A DNA stretch of 64,000 nucleotides from positions 987,501-1,051,500 of the forward strand of contig CAUEEP010000757.1 in assembly GCA_958450365.1 (NCBI GenBank), given 5' to 3'. The notes beneath the pieces were generated by a model. It did not search any database. It was not told the DNA's origin and saw only the letters and a program-made list of their open reading frames with translations. Positions 57,926 to 64,000 of this stretch are shown in pieces. Origin of the DNA: Mesorhabditis belari. Its lineage: Eukaryota; Nematoda; Chromadorea; Rhabditida; Rhabditidae. The position numbers and the translations under genes were made by a program. The number at the start of each line of letters is the position of its first letter. Within the stretch, counting starts at the first letter, position 1.

Positions 57926-58299
57926 CAATCGATCGGCTTTTATTTTAAATAGTAGGCTAAAAACGATTTCAAATGAAACCCTTACAAGTTGAACCCTGCA
58001 ATTTGCAGTAAACCTTTCAAAATCTCTAATTGCCCTCAGTCGGTTACACTGGTGACATTAAACTCTCAGAAATTAGGCCGAAAAGGAAAAGGAAAACTGG
58101 TGAAAGGCACGATAATTATAAGTCTGACTATAAAGTGAAAGAAAAATCTTGGATTGATGAATGGATTTGATTTCTTTGGTCATTCATTCAATAAAAACCT
58201 AATCCACATCTTCAATCGCTTGACTGATGAAATCTTTGTTCAAAGTACTCTAATCAAGCCATAGCTTGTAAATGATCCATCGCATAATCCGCATCATAT

Positions 58300-58565
58300 C
58301 GCAAATACTGTAATAGTACCCCACCGCCCTCGTACAGTCGCGTAGTCGCAAAAGTTTTTTAGGATTTCATTTTTTGCAAAGCACCCGGACTTTCAAAAAA
58401 TGCGTCAATAATATCAAAAAATAGCCCTGAATTTCAGCTATTTTTTGATACCTAAGCGCGCATTGTAGCATAAACCAGTGTCGAGAAAAACTCGCTCAAA
58501 GCTCGACTACGCAACACTCCGCACCACCATTATGGAGGTGGGGGTACTATTACAGGATTTACGGT
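58300..58565. mobile_element. MITE family B, copy 3 (inverted)
   Basis: Reverse orientation relative to 5891-6158: cgcaaatactgtaatagtac at the left, the internal hairpin (atcaaaaaatagccctgaat), and ggatttacggt at 58565. Confidence 0.8.
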
Positions 58566-58750
58566 AGGTGAGTGATCTATCATGATCAATCCAGTTCACA
58601 CTCAAACTGCTCGTTTTGTTTGCAAGATGGCCTCGAAACGATCACATGTACTTTCAATTGAAAAAAAAGATTCTTTAATAACATTCTTAAAGATGCATGA
58701 AGTAAGCTTATAAACGAATATTTAACAAGCCTTTCACACGAAACATCTAG

Positions 58751-58904
58751 ATTTTTCTACTCCTTTTTGCGTCAATCCACATCTTCATCTTCATCATTGT
58801 TTGGGCTTATCTTCATTTACATCAAAGTGGACAGTAAGTGAGTTATTCACCTTTCATTGCTCACAAATTTCAGTCCACTAAAAGAAATGAACTCTAAGTC
58901 TTAA
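58751..58904 (+). other. Transmembrane exon plus short terminal exon, copy 1
   Basis: After TCTAG the + strand reads IFLLLFASIHIFIFIIVWAY then LHLHQSG to a CA|GTAAGT donor at 58833. A second exon after TTTCAG (58874-58904) adds HPLKEMNSKS and a stop. An upstream frame (about 58577-58710, with KDSLITFLKMHE before GTAAGC) could precede it by a 52-base intron. The layout resembles the last membrane segment and tail of a Cys-loop channel or another membrane protein. The surrounding 240 bases are duplicated at about 59447-59690. Confidence 0.4.
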
Positions 58905-58934
58905 GATTCTTCAATAGTTGATTTAAATTCGGAC

Positions 58935-59160
58935 TTTCAGAATTCAATAGACTTAAATTCAGTGCATACCCTGAAAGCCAAGCTGGTGCCAGGGAGGAAA
59001 GGGAAGGGTATAGGAGAAGGGCGAGTGCCAGAAAGCGAGTGATTACGCCGCCGTACAAAGAGCACCCTACTGACCCAAAGAGAACAGGCCTTTTATTGCT
59101 CAAAAGCAAAATGATACTCCAACCGTATCATTTGAATTTTGGCCCCTAGGGCATGGGCCA
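58935..59160. repeat. Family I-related repeat fragment
   Basis: Contains ggaaagggaagggtatagga, gccagaaagcgagtgattac and ggcccctagggc, the GC-richer junction motifs of the 36-46 kb repeat zone. It lies between the two duplicated transmembrane exons. Confidence 0.6.
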
Positions 59161-59508
59161 AAAACGCGTTTCATTTCGGGGCATTCTAGATTCTCTGATT
59201 CAATCCACGAGTAGACTTAAACTCAGTGCATACCCTAGCCAAGTTAAAAATTGCAAAGACTACTTTCCTCCCCCATTCATTCATTTCTCAACTTTCCCAG
59301 GTGCGACTTCTACCCAAAACCAGAAATGGAAATTGCCGAGAACCGTCCCACCACCACCGCCACATTTTTGCGTAAATTTCAAGTTTAACAGTGCATTCTA
59401 ATATTGATTTTAGTCAGTTTTACAAACGAATTGGCCAAAAGTACGATTGATGCATAAAGTAAGCTTATAAACGAATATTTAACAAGCCTTTTCACACGAA
59501 ACATCTAG

Positions 59509-59591
59509 ATTTTCCTACTCCTTTTCGCATCAATCCACATCTTCATCTTCATCATTGTTTGGGCTTATCTTCATTTACATCAAAGTGAACA
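59509..59591 (+). other. Transmembrane exon, copy 2
   Basis: Same 83-base exon as 58751-58833. Four of the differences are third-position changes that keep the peptide (TTT/TTC, TTT/TTC, GCG/GCA and similar); one near the end changes Gly to Glu. The donor is intact, but the following acceptor has changed from TTTCAG to TTTCCG, so splicing to the terminal exon should be lost. Confidence 0.4.
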
Positions 59592-59694
59592 GTAAGTGAG
59601 TTATTGACCTTTCATTGGTCACAAATTTCCGTGCACTAAAAGAAATGAACTCTAAGTCTTAAGATTCTTCAATAGTTTATTACTGATTGTTCAC

Positions 59695-62600
59695 TTAATT
59701 CCAAAACGATAGAAACACAATAAAACAAGTGAGATTTACAGTTTGAAAAATGATTTGAGCGACGACGTGTCGATGCAACAATCTTTTCATTAAATAATGG
59801 AGAATTCTTTGACTTCTGAAAACTATAAAATAAATTAGATTAAGAGAAGGAAAAAGACCTTGTTCTAGCCTCATCTTCTTTTTCTTCTTTCATCATTTCT
59901 TGAGTTGTTAACTTTTTCGGATCTATGGCTCGACCCTGTAGAACGAGGGCTACACAAGCAGTACTTGTAATGGCAAGACATAGCACAACATAGATACCTG
60001 GAAATCGAATAGATTGATTTACTGATAGAGAGAAATATTTGTGTTTCATTTTTGGGTGTTTCACTTTTACGATATCATTGATTTTATCTTAACGATGAAA
60101 AGGAAAAGTCAAGAATTCTTTGACTTCTGAAACTATAAAATAATTTAGATTAAGAGAAGGAAAAAAAACCTTATTCTAGCCTATCTAAGTGGGATTTTGA
60201 AGCTTTCCAATACGGTTCTTATTGTTAAACAAAATTTTAGACAATAATACATTTCATTTCATATATTTTGCATACAAACGTATTGAAAACTTTCGAATTG
60301 ATTGATTGATTCTCGGTCAATTTGATCAAAACAAAACGGTCAAAACCCAAAATGGTCAACCTTAGATTTCAAGAGTAAACTAAAATGAATAAAATTCAAT
60401 GCTTTGCAGTAAGATAAAATGAAAGCTTTTGTGTTTAGCACACCAAAAATAGTTCCTTTATAGTTCCTATTTAGTTCTTTTATAGTTCCTTTATAGTTCC
60501 TTTATAGTTCCTTTATGGTTCCTTTATAGTTTCTCTTTAGTTCCTTTATAGTTCCTTTATAGTTCCTTCATAGCTCTTTAATAGTTCCTTTCTAGAAAAT
60601 AGAGAATCGAAATTTGAAGAAAAAATTAACATGTTTACACGTGTATTTCATTGATTTCTCTTAAAAAAGAAACAAACAAACCTAATAACGGAAAAACGGA
60701 AGTCTTTGGAATAGCTGTTGACAGCATGTCCAACAGAACTGTCATCGAAACGAGGGTTGTCAATCCGATGCTTAACTAAAAATGAATTCATCCATTTCGT
60801 AAATCATTTCCCTTTTTTTGGTGTGGTTACTTTTGTGAGCTGTTCCTTTCGAATGTGTGGTGTCCAAAACATTCCAAAAATGCCGAGCATTGTCAGGATG
60901 AAACCAGGCAAAGCGATCACGTAAACATAATAGTTAGGAACACGCTTCAAGAAGATTGTTGGGAGAAGCTAAATGGTGAAATGAAGAATGTTACACATCA
61001 ATATAATGTTTATTTATGAGATCTTCACAATGCATTTGTGAACTTCACAATGATTTTCACAATGCAACTCACAAGAGTGTGAACAGTCTCAGTAAGGAAT
61101 TGATAGGGAACCATCGCCACACCAATCACATCCCATTCACCGTTTCCCTAAATGATTGTTGAACTTTCTTGTTTTCAGATTTGTTTTTAAATCTTTTCTT
61201 TTTTATCTTTCTTCTATAATTACCAGTGAATTGAACACATTAACATTTTGAATTCGTCCTGTCATTGAGGAGTATTGCCTGTAAAAGTCTATCAAAATAA
61301 CATCAAATCCGAACGCACCCATTCAAATCTAAAGCCATTGTGGCAACGGGGATTGGACACGTTTGATTGTCGAATGGGAAACGGGAGATCTAAAGAAAAG
61401 CATTTAAAGAAATCGAAAGAAACACTAAGCTCAAGTACCTCTACAACACAGGCAACTTCGATAAAATAAACCATAGGCAAGTGAACTGTTCCATTGCTTG
61501 AGAGAGTGATCGTCTTCATTGAGTCCGGATGGAGGGTATCCAACGACTTTCTGGAAACATTCTTATTAGAAAAGAAGCTAACTAGAGAATCCTTTGATCC
61601 TAGAGAATCCTAGAGAATCCTAGAGAATCCTAGAGAATCAGGAGCGATTTGTTTCCCAGGGAAACACCCCGTAATCCCGAAACTGCTTTCAAAATCTTAC
61701 TTATCATAAGCCCTTTTCGTATAAACCTTCAAAGTTTTGGCCTAGCCAGCTAGCCAAACAGCTAGCCTACTTCTCACAGGCATCGATAGCCTAGCGGATA
61801 GTCTGCTAGTCCCTTGTTCAGATCCACTGTCGATCAGACTTTTTTTTTTTTAGAAAAACCCTCAAAAATTACTTTTTTTTGATCAATCTCTCTTACATAA
61901 TGTTGTAAAAAGACGCCGACTTTTGATTAATCGACCCAACAGCCTCTTTTTGGGTATCTCGAACAACACTATTCTCTGTCTCTGCCAAATTGTAGGCAGA
62001 ATGTTTAAAGTATTGTCGGATTTGTATATTCTTTATTACCACTTGAAATTGTTAAAAAAACAAATGGATTAGTGGATTAGGTACAGGAATCTCTCACAGA
62101 AACATTTACCATTTGGAATATTGGGTAGGATTGAGTGAAAGCTGCTGAACTTTGAATCAGCATCTCCACCTTGTTTGCTACTGGTGCGTGGGCATGTAAA
62201 TGCAATGTAACAGTAATTTTCAAGTGTTTTTCTAAAAAAAACAAGTGGATCTGAACCAGAGACAAACGGCCGGATCGAAACCAGGAACTAGCACACTATC
62301 CACTAGGCTACCGATGCACAGGGAATGCCTTAAGTAGGCTAGCTGTTGAGAGAACACAGTTCTTGATCCTCTTACGTGTTTCCAATTTGATTGTCGGGTG
62401 TCCAAATGAGGTCAGCGGTGACGAAGATGAATTTGGTGTCGTTGAAGTGCTCGGGATTCCACGACAATCTTGGATCTGTCCAGCTCTGAAAGCTTGGAAT
62501 CAAAAAATTTCACAAATCAAGTGTTACCATTTCAAACTCGCAGAAAAAGCTCAAAATCTGACTCTCGGCGTCCTGAAATCACGTTGATTTTGCTTTCCTT

Positions 62601-63129
62601 TTCACTCACCAAACCAAAAACTTTCAAGTACCGAAGAGCCATCTCCACGTTTAAGCGGGCCACATTGCTATCTGAAAAAACTCGTTGTAAACATTGTTAA
62701 AACTATTTTTTAAACTATTATAATCGATAGGCATTCTTCCGTAGAGTGGAGCCATGAATCGATTGTAGTTTCTCTTCGTGAAAATCTCGTTGAAAACAGC
62801 TGTCGCATCATTCATCCACTTCGAGTATTCTTCTGGAATCGCATTCAAAGAAACCTTTTGAATTCATTTAAACTTAATATCAAATCAAAGTTTTTTTGTA
62901 CAGTCAAATCTCGTTCTTTAATCTCTTCTGAACCGATCCCTATCGTAGAATCGACTTTCTGTAACCTTTTGCTAAAGTAGTGAACCAGTTTTACGATTCA
63001 TTTATGATTTATCAACAACATTTACTTTATTTCTATCATTTTTCACTAACCTGGATGCCCGGTCGTTGTGTAATCGAACTGGGCCATGAACAGATTGGGG
63101 AACAAATAGAAAATCAACAACAAAATCAT
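59695..63129 (-). CDS. Divergent nicotinic-receptor-like Cys-loop ligand-gated channel
   Basis: Thirteen exons: 63129-63051, 62832-62716, 62671-62610, 62572-62528, 62485-62376, 61550-61439, 61389-61319, 61278-61224, 61147-61073, 60968-60831, 60775-60682, 59997-59859 and 59815-59695. They give 405 residues with phases closed. A signal peptide (MILLLIFYLFPNLFMA) is followed by the ligand domain with SWTDPRLSWNPEHF, LIWTPDN and the Cys-loop (C-x13-C: ACVVEISRFPFDNQTC). M1 is YYVYVIALPGFILTMLGIF, M2 lies in LTTLVSMTVLLDMLSTAIP, M3 in YVVLCLAITSTACVALVL, and M4 is near the end (FQTVNLTCFIVFLSFW). A Glu in RKEQLTK before M2 fits cation selectivity. There is no vicinal Cys pair in loop C, so it is a non-alpha type. 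The M3-M4 loop is short, about 45 residues. Ligand unknown. Confidence 0.87.
59805..60181. repeat. Local duplication of an exon-intron junction in the channel gene
   Basis: About 70 bases at 59805-59873 (start of the last exon, the short intron and the end of exon 12) recur at 60113-60181 inside the preceding intron (shared words attctttgacttctgaaa and ttagattaagagaaggaaaa). Confidence 0.75.
60463..60595. repeat. Minisatellite, 11-base unit
   Basis: Tandem copies of tagttccttta with minor variants, about 11 units, in the intron between exons 11 and 12 of the channel gene. Confidence 0.9.
61587..61640. repeat. Short tandem repeat, 10-base unit
   Basis: About five units of tagagaatcc in the intron following exon 5 of the channel gene. 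Confidence 0.85.
61781..61840 (+). tRNA. tRNA-like sequence, left member of an inverted pair
   Basis: A-box-like TAGCCTAGCGGATAG and B-box-like TGTTCAGATCC at tRNA-like spacing, then a T run. A related sequence in opposite orientation is at 62243-62320, both in one intron of the channel gene. Probably a tRNA-derived repeat. Confidence 0.4.
62243..62320 (-). tRNA. tRNA-like sequence, right member of an inverted pair
   Basis: Minus strand: TAGCCTAGTGGATAGTGTGC followed by GGTTTCGATCC and, further on, GGTTCAGATCC. It shares gcatcg(g/a)tagcctag with 61781-61840. The second B-box-like copy makes it longer than a normal tRNA. Confidence 0.4.
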
Positions 63130-63967
63130 CAGCCTTTTAAAAATCGATACAAGTTTTGTTAATAAGAATACAATTTTTTGTTTTTTGACCTGTGTGGAAC
63201 TCTTTTTGAAATTTGAGAAGATTGAATGACGCCTTTTACTTAGAAGAAAGGTGCTCCTTCTAATTTTCAATGAACATTCTCTCACGAGAGAAACCTCTTG
63301 GTAAATAAAGACGAATAAAGGCTAGTTTCTTAAGAAGATATTTCTGTTTTCTTCTGATCAACAAAGAGTTTCTGATTATTTTTAGACTCAATTTGGTCCA
63401 AACTTACAAGGGAACCACATATACTTACACCGATTACCATAGTGTACACCGATTGCCATAGTGTACACCGATTGTCATAGTGTACACCGATTGCCATAGT
63501 GTACACCGATTACCATAGTGTACACCGATTGCCATAGTGTACACCGATTGCCATAGTGTACACCGATTGCCCCCAAAATTGGTGAGTAGTTAGAATCGAC
63601 TCTGGGGAACAGTATATTAAAAATTCAGCTGCAAATCTTCAAGGTTACGAAAGTTAAAACGATTTTAAACATTTCGCTTTCTATCGAGAAAATGGTCTCT
63701 GCTCTATTTGACCACATACTCTTTCTCCCTCGATCATGGTTCGATGGTGCGATGGTCTTCGGAGAGTCTCTGGTTCGACTCGGTTCGCAAAATTGATGAT
63801 TGCTTTTTGCTTTTTAAAAATAGACGCAAAATGTTGTCCAAACAGTTTTTTAATGCCTCGAGATCCGACAATTTTTCGATTTAACACAAACTTTTCCTTG
63901 CGAAGGATTTCACCTTCAATTCTTGGCGTCTCCACTCGTAAAAAAAAAAAAAAAAATAAAAAAAAAA

Positions 63968-64000
<33 letters not shown>
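63130..64000. other. Upstream region of the channel gene, ending in a poly(A) tract
   Basis: Contains a seven- to eight-copy minisatellite of 19 bases (acaccgattgccatagtgt) at 63427-63570, a weak tRNA-like motif around 63735-63785 and an A-run of about 60 bases at 63938-64000. No upstream exon or clear promoter was identified. The open frames on the minus strand overlap these repeats. Confidence 0.6.

Overview
The window looks like nuclear DNA from a free-living rhabditid-type nematode. The sequence is AT-rich. Genes are split into many short exons with GT(A/G)AG-type donors, TTTCAG/TTTTAG acceptors and introns often only 40-60 bases long. Several start codons lie a few bases after an unpaired acceptor, which suggests spliced-leader trans-splicing. 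The gene families also fit: a supplementary nuclear receptor, a C-type lectin, a saposin-like protein, an Ly-6-like protein and a divergent Cys-loop channel. I cannot name the species. Exon models were joined by hand using splice signals, phase continuity and family motifs, so individual boundaries may be off.

Layout. 1-1 kb: 5' part of a saposin-like secreted protein (-), running off the left edge. 1-8.6 kb: repeats around one small secreted Cys-containing gene (+, 3966-6655). 8.7-16.2 kb: a 15-exon nuclear hormone receptor (-) whose introns hold many palindromic elements and a SINE. 16.2-25.6 kb: gene-poor and rich in MITEs. 25.6-35.4 kb: three + strand genes: a compact ADAM-type protein without a visible prodomain, a single-span membrane protein resembling the torsin activators LAP1/LULL1, and a LACTB2-type metallo-beta-lactamase-fold hydrolase. 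35.4-47.3 kb: a zone of duplicated repeats holding an Ly-6-like gene (-) and a C-type lectin (-). 47.4-50.0 kb: a peroxisomal sarcosine oxidase-like flavoenzyme (+). 50-53.9 kb: fragments, including a reverse-transcriptase piece and a SINE with a target-site duplication. 53.9-57.9 kb: a secreted, probably GPI-anchored protein of unknown family (-). 59.7-63.1 kb: a nicotinic-receptor-like Cys-loop channel (-).

Repeats dominate. At least seven inverted-repeat families recur, some as composite pairs. There are also mariner deletion derivatives, a decayed Tc1/mariner transposase, tRNA-like sequences often arranged as inverted pairs, and several minisatellites.

The genes do not form one pathway. 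ADAM, LAP1/LULL1-like and LACTB2-like share a strand but are about 1 kb apart, so a classical tight operon is not supported. Observations most worth checking are the LAP1/LULL1-like protein, the prodomain-less ADAM with a shortened disintegrin region, duplicated + strand transmembrane exons that differ almost only at synonymous sites, a duplicated intron in the sarcosine oxidase gene, lectin 3' ends recurring inside a repeat zone, and a perfect 24-bp hairpin.
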